DNA from: Planctomycetota bacterium
GTDB lineage: Bacteria > Planctomycetota > Brocadiia > Brocadiales > Bathyanammoxibiaceae
Assembly (NCBI GenBank): GCA_016209685.1
Contig: JACQVQ010000012.1
Coordinates: 235,584 to 299,583, forward strand
DNA length: 64,000 nucleotides
Direction of reading: 5' to 3'
The notes under the pieces were generated by a model. The model saw only the letters and a list, made by a program, of their open reading frames with translations. It had not been told where the DNA came from and made no database searches. A program made the position numbers and the translations under genes. Below are positions 8,031 to 16,199 of this stretch, in pieces (the stretch's first letter is position 1; the number at the start of each line of letters is the position of its first letter).

Positions 8031-8050
8031 CGTTAGTCATTGTCTGTCAA
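8022..8050 (-). promoter_or_regulatory. Sigma70-type promoter of nikR
   Basis: On the minus strand: TTGACA (8050-8045), 17-nt spacer, TATCTT (8027-8022). The start codon of nikR lies about 25 nt downstream of the -10. Confidence 0.7.
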
Positions 8051-8075
8051 GTAATTTTTCCTGCTAGCTTGTATT

Positions 8076-8235
8076 GAGGCTTCTGAAAAAGTCCACTTGC
8101 TGTCATTCTGAGGGAGCGAAGTAGTTGCCGAAGCCCTGAGCGAAGCGAAGGGGACCGAAGAATCTCTTAAAAGGCCAGATTCTTCGCTTCGCTCAGAATG
8201 ACACGTTGCGGTGCCGTGACTTTTTCAGAGGTCTC
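8076..8235. mobile_element. MITE-like element with terminal inverted repeats
   Basis: About 160 bp bounded by imperfect inverted repeats of about 20 bp (GAGGCTTCTGAAAAAGTC and, at the far end, GACTTTTTCAGAGGTCTC). Inside is a second inverted pair around GTCATTCTGAG and CTCAGAATGAC with GAAGCGAAG words. No reading frame of note. A related GTCATTCTGAGCGCAGCGAA stretch occurs near 9892. It could be a non-autonomous mobile element; no matching transposase is in the window. Confidence 0.6.
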
Positions 8236-8282
8236 ATTGTATATAGACAGTGGTAAACCCTGGTATTACTTAAAACCATTGC

Positions 8283-8483
8283 CTAGACGTTATATTTCAC
8301 GGGCAGTAGCTGCTCAAGGTTCAGGTGCTTTGAGGCATCAAGAATTTCAATGCCTATAATCCTGTCACCCTCACCAACGTCCAACACAACGTCTTCGGTA
8401 ACCCGCTTATTAATCACCTGTTGTTTTCTCTCATCAAGGCGGATGTAGAGCAAATCGGTTTTGTCGTTGTAGAGTATCTGCAT
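8283..8483 (-). CDS. DUF2283-family protein, possible antitoxin
   Basis: A 66-residue protein with the DUF2283 signature: Y-N-D-K-T-D-L-L-Y-I-R-L at the start, then V-T-E-D-V-V-L-D-V-G-E-G-D-R-I-I-G-I-E-I-L-D-A-S (about residues 28-51). It starts 3 nt after the stop of a DUF4258 gene. Such small two-gene units are often toxin-antitoxin-like, with the DUF4258 protein resembling RelE-fold toxins. That role is inferred from gene pairing, not shown here. Confidence 0.7.
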   Translation of the reverse strand: MQILYNDKTDLLYIRLDERKQQVINKRVTEDVVLDVGEGDRIIGIEILDASKHLNLEQLLPVKYNV

Positions 8484-8486
8484 CTG

Positions 8487-8747
8487 CTACTCCCATTTCC
8501 CATAAAAGACATAAACTGTCACTGTTATCACAGCATCCTTTTCCATCGTATAGAATACCTCTACTCGCTTCTGCGCATAATATACACCATGTCTCTTCTG
8601 CTTGTAATCAAATATTTTGGCCTTCCCAATCCTCCCGTATTTTGCTGGGACGGGAAATCCAGTTCTAATAACTTCCTTAATTTCTCCCTCATTGGCGCCT
8701 CGTTCCTCAGCACGCTTTAAGGTATGAGGGTCTACCTGGATTTCCAT
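8487..8747 (-). CDS. DUF4258-family protein, possible RelE-like toxin
   Basis: An 86-residue basic protein of the DUF4258 type: H-T-L-K-R-A-E-E-R-G at the N-terminus, a central G-K-A-K-I-F-D-Y-K, then V-F-Y-T-M-E-K-D-A-V-I-T-V-T-V-Y. The fold is thought to resemble RelE/BrnT toxins. AAAGAGA lies immediately before the ATG. It is the first gene of a tight pair with DUF2283 (3-nt gap), flanked by repeats and a MITE-like element, as expected for an accessory module. Confidence 0.7.
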   Translation of the reverse strand: MEIQVDPHTLKRAEERGANEGEIKEVIRTGFPVPAKYGRIGKAKIFDYKQKRHGVYYAQKRVEVFYTMEKDAVITVTVYVFYGKWE

Positions 8748-8933
8748 TCTCTTTAAATTTCCTCTTCGTAGTGTTAAATGGCCTTTTACCAGAAGTCATC
8801 TTAATTTCCTAAAGCCAGCCTCAAGCGGTTACCAGAGTCCATCGCATTCTAACACTAGCGGAGTTTTTTATCAACGAATTGCAACTGGCCAAATCTTATT
8901 GCCTTGCCTTCGCACCTCTTGTATCATTAAAAA

Positions 8934-9842
8934 ATGCTCAGACACACCTTCATTCATGTTCCGGGAGTAGGTAGGGTTACGGAGGAGAGGCTGTGGGGGA
9001 GTGGTATCAGGAGTTGGGAGGAGTGCCTTAATGAATTGCGGAGTGTGGATTGCGGATTGCGGAATTCCAAACCCCGAACCATGCAATCACCATCCCGAAC
9101 AGGGCCTCTCTTCTCTCCCAGGGTATGGAAGGTTGTGGAATCCCACCTTGAGAATTCTTGCCGTTCCCTTTCTCAGGGAGACACGGCCTTCTTTGAGGAG
9201 TGGATCCCCTCCAGGGAGAAGTGGAGGATGTACCCGGATTTTGCCAACGGGGCGGCCTTTCTGGACATAGAGACCACGGGGATATCCTCCTGGTGGAACG
9301 ATATTACCGTCATCGGTATCTATGATTCCCTGGGGCCGAGGGTCTTTGTGAAGGGGAAGGACCTGGGAGACTTCCCTGCCGTAATAAAGGATTATTCCCT
9401 CCTGATAACCTACAATGGAAGGCAGTTTGACGTACCCTTTTTAAAGGCAAAGTTCCCCGGCCTCAAGCTACCCGGCGCCCACCTTGACCTGAGGTTCCCG
9501 CTCAGGAGACTGGGGCTATCCGGGGGGCTAAAGGATATTGAAAGGCAGTTGGGGATGGAGAGGGAAGGCCCTTTGCGGGAGGTGGATGGCTACATGGCCG
9601 TCAGGCTGTGGCAGGAGTATATGAGGGGCAACAAGTCTGCCCTGGAGACACTGATACGTTATAACCTGGAGGACGTGGTGGGCCTGAAATCCCTGGCTGA
9701 GAGGGCCTATAACATGGCCATTAAGGGATTGTCCATATCTGTCCCTCCCATCCATGAGGGAGAAAGACCGGGGCTAGACCTCCCCTACGACCCTGAATTA
9801 ATTACGTGGTTAAAGAGTTATCGTCATGCCGTCGGTTTCTAA
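8934..9842 (+). CDS. YprB-like RNase H-fold exonuclease
   Basis: The 302-residue protein carries a DEDD-type ribonuclease H-like domain (RNase_H_2/YprB group). It shows F-L-D-I-E-T-T-G near residue 111, L-L-I-T-Y-N-G-R-Q-F-D-V-P-F-L near 160 and Y-N-L-E-D-V-V-G-L near 243, supplying the acidic metal ligands. The N-terminus has a helix-hairpin-helix-like P-G-V-G-R-V-T-E-E-R-L. Residues about 37-50 are encoded by a GGATTGCGGATTGCGGAATT simple repeat, so part of the linker looks recently acquired. Likely a 3'-5' exonuclease; the nucleic acid target is unknown. No operon partner. Confidence 0.75.
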   Translation: MLRHTFIHVPGVGRVTEERLWGSGIRSWEECLNELRSVDCGLRNSKPRTMQSPSRTGPLFSPRVWKVVESHLENSCRSLSQGDTAFFEEWIPSREKWRMYPDFANGAAFLDIETTGISSWWNDITVIGIYDSLGPRVFVKGKDLGDFPAVIKDYSLLITYNGRQFDVPFLKAKFPGLKLPGAHLDLRFPLRRLGLSGGLKDIERQLGMEREGPLREVDGYMAVRLWQEYMRGNKSALETLIRYNLEDVVGLKSLAERAYNMAIKGLSISVPPIHEGERPGLDLPYDPELITWLKSYRHAVGF

Positions 9843-9964
9843 GCCGCAACAATTTCACTTGACGATAGACCGTAGTCTTCCTGTCATTCTGAGCGCAGCG
9901 AAGAATCTAAGTGACAAAGAGGAGTGAGACTGTCTAAGGTCAACAATTCATAGTCAAATGTCCA

Positions 9965-10783
9965 ATGATTAAACTAGGCACCAGCGGCTTCTCCTTTGAC
10001 GACTGGAAGGGCCCAATCTACCCGCCCAAGCTAAAGAAACAAGACATGCTCCCCTACTACGAGAAGGAACTGGGGTTCAAGTACCTGGAGATAAATTCTA
10101 CCTACTATACCCTGCCCTCCCCCAAGAGCATGGAGGGGATGGCAAAAAAGACCTCGGAGGATTTTGAGTTCACGGTGAAGGCCTTTAAGGGCATGACACA
10201 CGAGATATGGGATAAAGTAGGGGCGACCGGCCGGTCGCCCCTACTGGACAATAGAGACGTATTTGAGAAATTCAATTTCTCCATGAAACCCCTGAAGGAG
10301 GCAGGGAGACTCCGTTGTATCCTGGCCCAGTTTCCCCCCTGGTTCCATCCGGTAAAGGAGAACCTTGATTATCTGAGGGCCTTTAAAGACAGGACGGCCG
10401 ACATACCGGTAGTGGTAGAGTTCAGAAACCAGGCCTGGCATAAGGACTCTACCCTGGCGTTCCTCAAGGGGGAAGGACTGGGGTACTGCGTGGTAGACGA
10501 ACCCAGGCTCCCTGGACTCATGCCCTTTAACCCCAGGGCCACCTCACCTCTTGGGTATTTCCGCCTCCACGGCAGAAACCCCAACTGGTTCAACGTCCCT
10601 GCCTCGGTAAGATATGATTATCTTTATAGTGAGGGGGAACTCCAGGAGTTCCTCCTCCCCATACAGGAGGTCGCCGGGTGTACCGAGACCACGTTCGTCT
10701 TCTTTAACAACTGCCACGGGGGTTCTGCCGTCAAGAATGCATTGAGGTTCAGGGACATGCTTCAATTAAAACTTAAAGAGTAG
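9965..10783 (+). CDS. DUF72 (YecE-like) protein
   Basis: A 272-residue DUF72 protein, predicted TIM-barrel fold. Characteristic stretches are G-T-S-G-F-S-F-D-D-W-K-G near the N-terminus, L-E-I-N-S-T-Y-Y (42-49), the F-x-F-T-V-K-A-F-K segment, V-V-V-E-F-R-N-Q-A-W-H near 145 and F-F-N-N-C-H-G-G-S-A-V-K-N-A near the C-terminus. The biochemical role is not established. Residues about 87-95 (V-G-A-T-G-R-S-P-L) are encoded by a 28-bp perfect palindrome (10217-10244) inserted in a surface region without breaking the frame. Confidence 0.85.
   Translation: MIKLGTSGFSFDDWKGPIYPPKLKKQDMLPYYEKELGFKYLEINSTYYTLPSPKSMEGMAKKTSEDFEFTVKAFKGMTHEIWDKVGATGRSPLLDNRDVFEKFNFSMKPLKEAGRLRCILAQFPPWFHPVKENLDYLRAFKDRTADIPVVVEFRNQAWHKDSTLAFLKGEGLGYCVVDEPRLPGLMPFNPRATSPLGYFRLHGRNPNWFNVPASVRYDYLYSEGELQEFLLPIQEVAGCTETTFVFFNNCHGGSAVKNALRFRDMLQLKLKE
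10217..10244. repeat. GTAGGGGC palindrome inside the DUF72 gene
   Basis: Perfect palindrome with 14-nt arms (GTAGGGGCGACCGG and complement, no spacer). Read in frame it encodes V-G-A-T-G-R-S-P-L. Confidence 0.9.
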
Positions 10784-10828
10784 CCGAGATTGACGCATCT
10801 TCAAAGAATATGCTAATATTTCTCTGAG

Positions 10829-11923
10829 ATGTGGAAGGAATATTTGAAAGAAGACAGTAGGGGCGTATTACAATACGCCCCTGTTGATAGGGGGAAGATA
10901 GGGTATCTCTCTATCCACGTCCCTGAGGAGATAATCCTTGGGGCAGGGAGACTCCCCTACCGCCTCCTCGGAAGGGGAAAACCCGTTAAGCGGGCCAGTG
11001 CCTATCTGCCCAAGACCTTTGACCCCTCCGTGCTGGACAGCCTGGAGGGGGCCATAGAGGGGGAATACGGCTTTCTGGAAGGCGTGATAGTGGCCAACGT
11101 CAGCGATGCCCACCGCAGGCTGTACGACGCCTGGAGACTTTGCGGCACGCCTAAAAACGTCTTCTTCCTGGACGTCCCTAAAGGGGCGGATGCACTAAGG
11201 GTCAAGACCTTCTCCCTTGCCCTCTCTGCCTTGATGAGAGAGATGGAGACGGCCCTGGACGTAAGAATATCTCCGGAGGGTCTAAGAGAGGCCATAGGAC
11301 TATGTAATGAGACAAGGGTATTGTTGCAACGACTGGCTGGGCTGAGGAGGCAGAAAAGACCACCCCTATCAGGACATGACTTCTTTGACGTGGTATCCTG
11401 GGCCCAGAGGAATGATAAATCCTACGTGAACCAGAAGCTTAGACTAATCCTCCAGGAACTGGAGATGGCCCGGGGCAATGGCACCGTGGGACCAAGACTT
11501 ATGCTCACTGGGAGCCCCCTGGGTTCACCGGAACTAATATCGCTCATAGAAAGGTTAGGGGCCCAGGTGGTCTGTGAAGACTTATGCACAGGTATGCAGT
11601 ATTTTTCTGACCTTGTTGAGAAGGACAGCCCAGAGCCACTCAACGCCCTCGCCAGGAGATACCTGGACATCCCCACCGCCAGGATGGCAGATACCAGGGC
11701 CCGATGGGGATACCTACATAAGATGGCCGAGGAGTATGACGTAGACGGGGTCGTTTATTTTACCCTGAAGTTTGATGACATCTACCTATTTGAGTATCCC
11801 TTTATAAGGAACAAGTTCCAGAAGGCAGGCTACCGCGTCCTGCTGATAGAGGCAGAGAATTTTCTGACCAACGTAGGTCAGATAGAGACCAGGGTGCAGG
11901 CCTTTACGGAGATGCTAGGCTAA
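10829..11923 (+). CDS. 2-hydroxyacyl-CoA dehydratase/benzoyl-CoA reductase-family subunit, cysteine-poor
   Basis: A 364-residue member of the HgdB/HgdC (2-hydroxyacyl-CoA dehydratase D-component) family, identified from A-Q-V-V-C-E-D-L-C-T-G (about 243-253), D-G-V-V-Y-F-T-L-K-F and A-E-N-F-L-T-N-V-G-Q-I-E-T-R-V-Q-A-F. Active family members hold a 4Fe-4S cluster with three spaced cysteines. Here only E-D-L-C is kept: the usual K-F-C-D-P reads K-F-D-D-I, and the early cysteine is absent. It may be structural or bind a different cofactor. The next genes encode a partner subunit and an activase. A palindrome (10857-10882) encodes residues about 11-18. A weak promoter-like TTGACG-N18-TAATAT ends only 9 nt before the ATG. 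Confidence 0.75.
   Translation: MWKEYLKEDSRGVLQYAPVDRGKIGYLSIHVPEEIILGAGRLPYRLLGRGKPVKRASAYLPKTFDPSVLDSLEGAIEGEYGFLEGVIVANVSDAHRRLYDAWRLCGTPKNVFFLDVPKGADALRVKTFSLALSALMREMETALDVRISPEGLREAIGLCNETRVLLQRLAGLRRQKRPPLSGHDFFDVVSWAQRNDKSYVNQKLRLILQELEMARGNGTVGPRLMLTGSPLGSPELISLIERLGAQVVCEDLCTGMQYFSDLVEKDSPEPLNALARRYLDIPTARMADTRARWGYLHKMAEEYDVDGVVYFTLKFDDIYLFEYPFIRNKFQKAGYRVLLIEAENFLTNVGQIETRVQAFTEMLG
10857..10882. repeat. GTAGGGGC-type palindrome inside the dehydratase-family gene
   Basis: Arms AGGGGCGTATT and AATACGCCCCT around AC. It encodes the early residues R-G-V-L-Q-Y-A-P-V. Confidence 0.85.
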
Positions 11924-11939
11924 TCATGACCAATTTGTT

Positions 11940-11993
11940 GTAGCCGCAGGCTTTAGCCTGCGTGAGCTAACGCAACCTGAAGGTTGCGGCTAC
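11940..11993. repeat. Three-arm palindromic repeat (GTAGCC...GGCTAC)
   Basis: The outer arms GTAGCCGCA and TGCGGCTAC enclose two hairpins, CGCAGGCT/AGCCTGCG and CGCAACCT/AGGTTGCG. The folded single strand would be a three-way junction. It sits between the two dehydratase-family genes. A copy with the same topology but different stem sequences is at 59642-59703. Confidence 0.75.
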
Positions 11994-12015
11994 TACCGCT
12001 CTCGCGTAAGTTAAC

Positions 12016-13287
12016 ATGACCATCGTAGAAGACCAGAGAAAAAGGCAGAGGGAGTTTTTTACCCTACAGTTCCAGAAACGCCTCAAGAGGCCCCGGGGTT
12101 ATTCGCCTCTGAAGAGTTCCCAGGCGAGGGAGAGGGCCATGTTCCGCCTCCTGCTGGAGAGCTTCAGGGAGGGCTCAAGCGTGGTGTGGAAGAGCACCTT
12201 TGTCCCCTCCGAGATAATATACTCCCTTGGGGCCATCCCCCTTTACGTTGAGAGCTTCAGCGCAGTGGCCTCAGCCGTGGATATATGCCCGCCGATGCTG
12301 GACACCTCAGAGAGGTGCGGTTACTCCAGGGATTCCTGTACTTTTTTACGGGCCGTCCTGGGGGCCTCACACAAGGACATACTCCCCAGGCCGGATGCCC
12401 TGGTATCTACCTCTTATTACTGCGACGGCGACCCAAAGATATTTGACATCTTTGCCGAAGAGTACAAGAAACCCCATTTCTACCTCCATGTACCCTATGC
12501 AGCGGAGGCCGGGTGGGCGATAGAGGCCCTGGCCGAACAGCTTGAGGAGGTTACCATTGAACTGGCTAAAGTCATGGGAAAGCCATTTGATAAGGAACGG
12601 CTCTCAGAGATTATCCAGAGCTCTAACGAGGCCAGAAGATACCTCCTCAGGGCCAACGAGCTGAGGAGGCACGTCCCCTCCCCCATGCTCGGCTGTGAGG
12701 CCATAGACTACATTGCCTCCATCACCCAACTCTGGGGTTCCCCTGAGCTGGTGAGAATCTCAAGACTACTCTGCGAAGAACTGGAGGAGAGGATAGAGAA
12801 AGGCGTTGCGGCCGTGGATCCAGAGCAGTTCCGCCTCCTGTGGTGCCACCTCAGGCCTTATTACAACGACGAGGTATTCAATTATCTGGAGGGCCACCAC
12901 AAGGCAGTAGTGGCCTTTGAGAGCGTGAACCTGATTACCTGGAAGGAGATGGACCCCGAAAAGCCTTTCAGGAGCCTGGCAGAAAAACTACTGGCCAACC
13001 CAGCCATAGGCCCGTACGAGCGTATGACGAGGGAGGTAGCCAGGATGATAAGGGACTATCAGATAGACGGCGTCGTATGGATGTCCCCCTGGGGCTGTCG
13101 CCACTTCAACAGCATGGCCCAACTGGTTAAAGACGGCCTACGCAGGGAGCTGGACGTCCCTTTTTATATCCTTGACCTGGAGTGCATTGATAAGAGAAAC
13201 TATTCAAAGGAGCAGGTGCGTACCAGGCTGGATGCTTTTATTGAGGTATTGGGAGGAAGGAAAGAGGGATGTACACCGCAGGTATAG
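12016..13287 (+). CDS. 2-hydroxyacyl-CoA dehydratase/benzoyl-CoA reductase-family subunit
   Basis: The 423-residue partner of the preceding protein. It contains S-E-R-C-G-Y-S-R-D-S-C-T-F-L-R (about 98-112), a candidate cluster-ligand region, and M-S-P-W-G-C-R-H-F-N-S near residue 360, with L-D-L-E-C-I-D close to the C-terminus as in HgdB-like subunits. The cysteine expected in the middle E-x-x-C position is replaced (F-E-S-V-N-L). It overlaps the activase gene by 19 nt, so the two are translationally coupled. Together with the activase it should form an ATP-driven low-potential electron transfer system acting on a CoA thioester or another hard-to-reduce substrate; the substrate is not inferable. 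Confidence 0.8.
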   Translation: MTIVEDQRKRQREFFTLQFQKRLKRPRGYSPLKSSQARERAMFRLLLESFREGSSVVWKSTFVPSEIIYSLGAIPLYVESFSAVASAVDICPPMLDTSERCGYSRDSCTFLRAVLGASHKDILPRPDALVSTSYYCDGDPKIFDIFAEEYKKPHFYLHVPYAAEAGWAIEALAEQLEEVTIELAKVMGKPFDKERLSEIIQSSNEARRYLLRANELRRHVPSPMLGCEAIDYIASITQLWGSPELVRISRLLCEELEERIEKGVAAVDPEQFRLLWCHLRPYYNDEVFNYLEGHHKAVVAFESVNLITWKEMDPEKPFRSLAEKLLANPAIGPYERMTREVARMIRDYQIDGVVWMSPWGCRHFNSMAQLVKDGLRRELDVPFYILDLECIDKRNYSKEQVRTRLDAFIEVLGGRKEGCTPQV

Positions 13288-14060
13288 ACATAGGCTCGGT
13301 CTCTACTGAGGTAGTAATACTGGGAGAGGGAGGGGTTAAGGGTTACTCAGTCCTGGACTCCCAGGTAGACATAGAAAAGACGGCCGAGGAGGCACTTGAT
13401 ATGGCCCTGGATATGGCCCGGCTCGGGAGGAAGGACGTAGCCTACTCGGTGGCTACGGGCTACGGTCGGAATAACGTCCACTACGCCAATAAACAGGTTA
13501 CCGAGATAACCTGCCATGCCATGGGTGCACATTACCTGTTTCCCAATACCAGGACTATCATAGACATTGGCGGACAGGATAGTAAGGCCGTTGCCCTTAC
13601 GACCGACGGCCCCAGCGGCCCTAGGGTGGTAGACTTCTGCATGAACGACAAGTGTGCGGCAGGTACGGGCCGTTTCCTTGAGGTCATGGCCAGGGTGCTT
13701 GACGTGGACATAAAAGAGATGGGTCCCCTCTCCCAGAAGTCCACTAAGGAGATAAACATCTCCAGCATGTGCACCGTCTTTGCCGAATCCGAGGTCATCT
13801 CCCTCATCCACCAGAAACACAATAAAGAGGACATCATCAGCGGCCTGCACACGGCCATAGCCCGCAAGGTACTGAGTCTTGTGCAGAGGCTGGATATTAG
13901 AGAAGAAGTGACCCTTACCGGTGGGGTGATGAAGAACGTGGGGGTAGTTGAGAAACTCCAGCAGGAGCTATCCCCCAGGAAGATTAACCTCCCCGAGGAG
14001 CCTCAGATAGTCGGGGCCATAGGGGCGGCACTCCTGGCCAGGAAATATGTCTGCTCATAG
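13269..14060 (+). CDS. Dehydratase/reductase activase (BadF/HgdC ASKHA ATPase)
   Basis: A 263-residue ATPase of the HgdC/BadG type that uses ATP to push one electron into its partner enzyme. The N-terminal phosphate loop is G-I-D-I-G-S-V-S-T-E (5-14), with I-I-D-I-G-G-Q-D-S-K at 97-106. The two cysteines that hold the 4Fe-4S cluster at the homodimer interface are present: N-D-K-C-A-A-G-T-G-R-F (C129) and S-S-M-C-T-V-F-A-E-S-E (C168). The length is typical of single-domain activases. It is the third gene of a unit with two dehydratase-family subunits and lies about 80 nt before nifU. Confidence 0.92.
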   Translation: MYTAGIDIGSVSTEVVILGEGGVKGYSVLDSQVDIEKTAEEALDMALDMARLGRKDVAYSVATGYGRNNVHYANKQVTEITCHAMGAHYLFPNTRTIIDIGGQDSKAVALTTDGPSGPRVVDFCMNDKCAAGTGRFLEVMARVLDVDIKEMGPLSQKSTKEINISSMCTVFAESEVISLIHQKHNKEDIISGLHTAIARKVLSLVQRLDIREEVTLTGGVMKNVGVVEKLQQELSPRKINLPEEPQIVGAIGAALLARKYVCS

Positions 14061-14141
14061 TCCTGCCTCTCCAATCTAGTTCCTTGACGGTACAAGGAAT
14101 CCCAGATATAATAAGACTGCAAAACCCCCTGGATAAATTCA

Positions 14142-14990
14142 ATGTGGGATTATACTGATAAAGTAAAAGACTACTTCCTTCACCCAAGGAACGTAGGTGA
14201 GATAAAGGATGCCGATGCCGTAGGCGAGGTGGGCGCCATTGCCTGCGGGGATGCCCTGAGACTCTACCTCAAACTGGACAAGAAGAACGGCAACCGCATT
14301 GCAGACGCCAAGTTCAAGACCTTTGGATGCGGTAGCGCCATAGCCTCTGCCAGTGCCCTTACGGAGATGGTCATGGGTAAGACCCTGGAAGAGGCCGAAA
14401 AGATAACCAACCAGGACATTGCCGATTTCTTGGGTGGCCTGCCGCCAGAAAAGATGCATTGCTCGGTTATGGGTAAAGAGGCCCTGGAGTCCGCCATCGC
14501 CAACTACAGGGGCTACAAGGCCGCCCCTACAGAAGAGGGGGCTATCGTCTGCAAGTGCTTCGGCATAACGGACGTAAAGATAGAAAGAGTGGTCAGGGAA
14601 AACAGGCTTACTACCGTTGAGCAAGTTACCAATTATTGTAAGGCGGGGGGTGGATGCAAGTCCTGCCATCCCGACATCCAGGGGATTATTGATAAGGTAT
14701 GGGAGAAAGAGGTAAAACCTGTAGCCGTCCCCGCCAAACCCAGGAAGATGAGCAACCTCCGCAAGATGCAGTTGATACAAGAGACCATAGAGCGAGACAT
14801 ACGCCCGGTGCTCATGATGGACGGGGGGGATATGGATTTGATAGACGTGGACGGTAACACAGTCTACGTCTCCTTCAGGGGGAGCTGTGCCGAATGTGCC
14901 GGCTCCAGGGTGACGCTCAAATCCACGGTGGAGGCAAAACTCAGGGAGTTTGTAACGGAGGAACTGGTCGTAGAAGAAGTTAATCAATGA
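14142..14990 (+). CDS. nifU: Three-domain NifU iron-sulfur scaffold
   Basis: A 282-residue full-length NifU. The N-terminal IscU-like domain has the three ligand cysteines C35 (A-C-G-D), C63 (F-G-C-G-S) and C107 (M-H-C-S-V). The central BFD-like [2Fe-2S] domain has C137-K-C139 and C172-K-S-C175. The C-terminal NifU domain has C-A-E-C-A-G-S near 253-256 instead of the usual C-G-S-C. The stop overlaps the nifS start (ATGA-type), so the pair is coupled. It lies beside the dehydratase/activase set and Fe-S proteins, suggesting a local cluster supply. Confidence 0.95.
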   Translation: MWDYTDKVKDYFLHPRNVGEIKDADAVGEVGAIACGDALRLYLKLDKKNGNRIADAKFKTFGCGSAIASASALTEMVMGKTLEEAEKITNQDIADFLGGLPPEKMHCSVMGKEALESAIANYRGYKAAPTEEGAIVCKCFGITDVKIERVVRENRLTTVEQVTNYCKAGGGCKSCHPDIQGIIDKVWEKEVKPVAVPAKPRKMSNLRKMQLIQETIERDIRPVLMMDGGDMDLIDVDGNTVYVSFRGSCAECAGSRVTLKSTVEAKLREFVTEELVVEEVNQ

Positions 14991-16183
14991 AGAAGCTGGT
15001 ATACGTTGACAATAATGCCACTACCAGGGTTGCCCCGGAAGCACTTGAGGCCATGTTGCCGTATTTCACCGAACTCTACGGCAACCCCTCCAGTATGCAT
15101 ACCTTTGGGGGCCAACTTTATAAAAAGATAAACCAGGCCAGGGAACAGGTGGCGAGCCTCATTGGGGCATCTCCTCAGGAGATAATCTTCACAAGCGGCG
15201 GGACTGAAAGCGATAATGCCGCTATCCGCGGCACCCTGGAGGCCAACCCCGACAAAAAACACATCATCACTACCCGTGTGGAGCACCCTGCCGTACTGAA
15301 CCTCTGCCAGTACCTGGCCCAAAATGGCTACGAGGTCACTGAGCTGGGCGTGGATAGCCAGGGGCTTTTAGACCTGGATGAACTGCATGGGGCCATCAGG
15401 GATGACACCGTCTTAATTACCATCATGTATGCCAACAACGAAACGGGCGTAATCTTCCCCGTAGAGGAGATAGGCCAGATAGCGAGAGAAAAAGGCATCA
15501 CCTTCCACTGCGATGCAATCCAGGCGGTGGGGAAGCTCCCCCTGGACATGGGCAAGAGCACTATGGACATGATCTCTCTATCCGGACACAAGCTCCATGC
15601 CCCAAAGGGGGTAGGGGCCTTATACATAAGAAAAGGGGTCAGGTTCAAACCCTTTATGCTGGGAGGCCACCACGAGAATAACCGCAGGGCGGGCACGGAA
15701 AACGTCCCCTCTATAATAGGGCTTGGTATGGCCTGTGAGCTGGCCAGGAAATATCTCCCTGAGGAGCAGACAAAGGTAAGGAAACTCCGGGATAAACTGG
15801 AGAATCTTGTTTTAAACCAGATGCTCAACTCCAGGCTGAATGGACATAAGATACTCCGCCTGCCCAACACCACCAACATCAGTTTTGAATACGTAGAAGG
15901 AGAGGCCATCCTGCTGTTACTAAACGAGGTGGGTATCTGTGCCTCCTCGGGTTCCGCCTGCACCTCGGGTAGTCTGGAGCCCTCACACGTACTCAGGGCC
16001 ATGGGTGTGCCCTTCACGGCGGCCCACGGCTCCATCCGTTTCAGCCTCAGCCGCTACAATACGGAGGAAGAGGTTAACTACATCGTTGGACACATACCCC
16101 CCATCATACGCAGACTGAAAGAAATCTCTCCATACAGTGCCGAGATAGAAGAGTTAGAACTTAAGGCCGCTGCGAGAAAATAA
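14987..16183 (+). CDS. nifS: Cysteine desulfurase, NifS/IscS type
   Basis: A 398-residue PLP enzyme that takes sulfur from cysteine and gives it to the NifU scaffold. Seen are the N-terminal Y-V-D-N-N-A-T-T, the PLP lysine in S-G-H-K202-L-H-A-P-K-G, R-A-G-T-E-N-V-P near 235 and the persulfide cysteine C325 in C-A-S-S-G-S-A-C-T-S-G-S, whose loop length is that of class I desulfurases. It overlaps nifU by four nt. A glutaredoxin-like gene follows after 16 nt. Confidence 0.95.
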   Translation: MKKLVYVDNNATTRVAPEALEAMLPYFTELYGNPSSMHTFGGQLYKKINQAREQVASLIGASPQEIIFTSGGTESDNAAIRGTLEANPDKKHIITTRVEHPAVLNLCQYLAQNGYEVTELGVDSQGLLDLDELHGAIRDDTVLITIMYANNETGVIFPVEEIGQIAREKGITFHCDAIQAVGKLPLDMGKSTMDMISLSGHKLHAPKGVGALYIRKGVRFKPFMLGGHHENNRRAGTENVPSIIGLGMACELARKYLPEEQTKVRKLRDKLENLVLNQMLNSRLNGHKILRLPNTTNISFEYVEGEAILLLLNEVGICASSGSACTSGSLEPSHVLRAMGVPFTAAHGSIRFSLSRYNTEEEVNYIVGHIPPIIRRLKEISPYSAEIEELELKAAARK

Positions 16184-16199
16184 CACGAGGAAATAACCA

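Noticed and set aside
14139-14987. A 282-codon open frame antisense to nifU
   Set aside because: It is the exact shadow of nifU on the other strand; the sense gene has full family signatures.
15328-16035. A 235-codon open frame antisense to nifS
   Set aside because: Shadow of a conserved gene with biased codon use; no family features.
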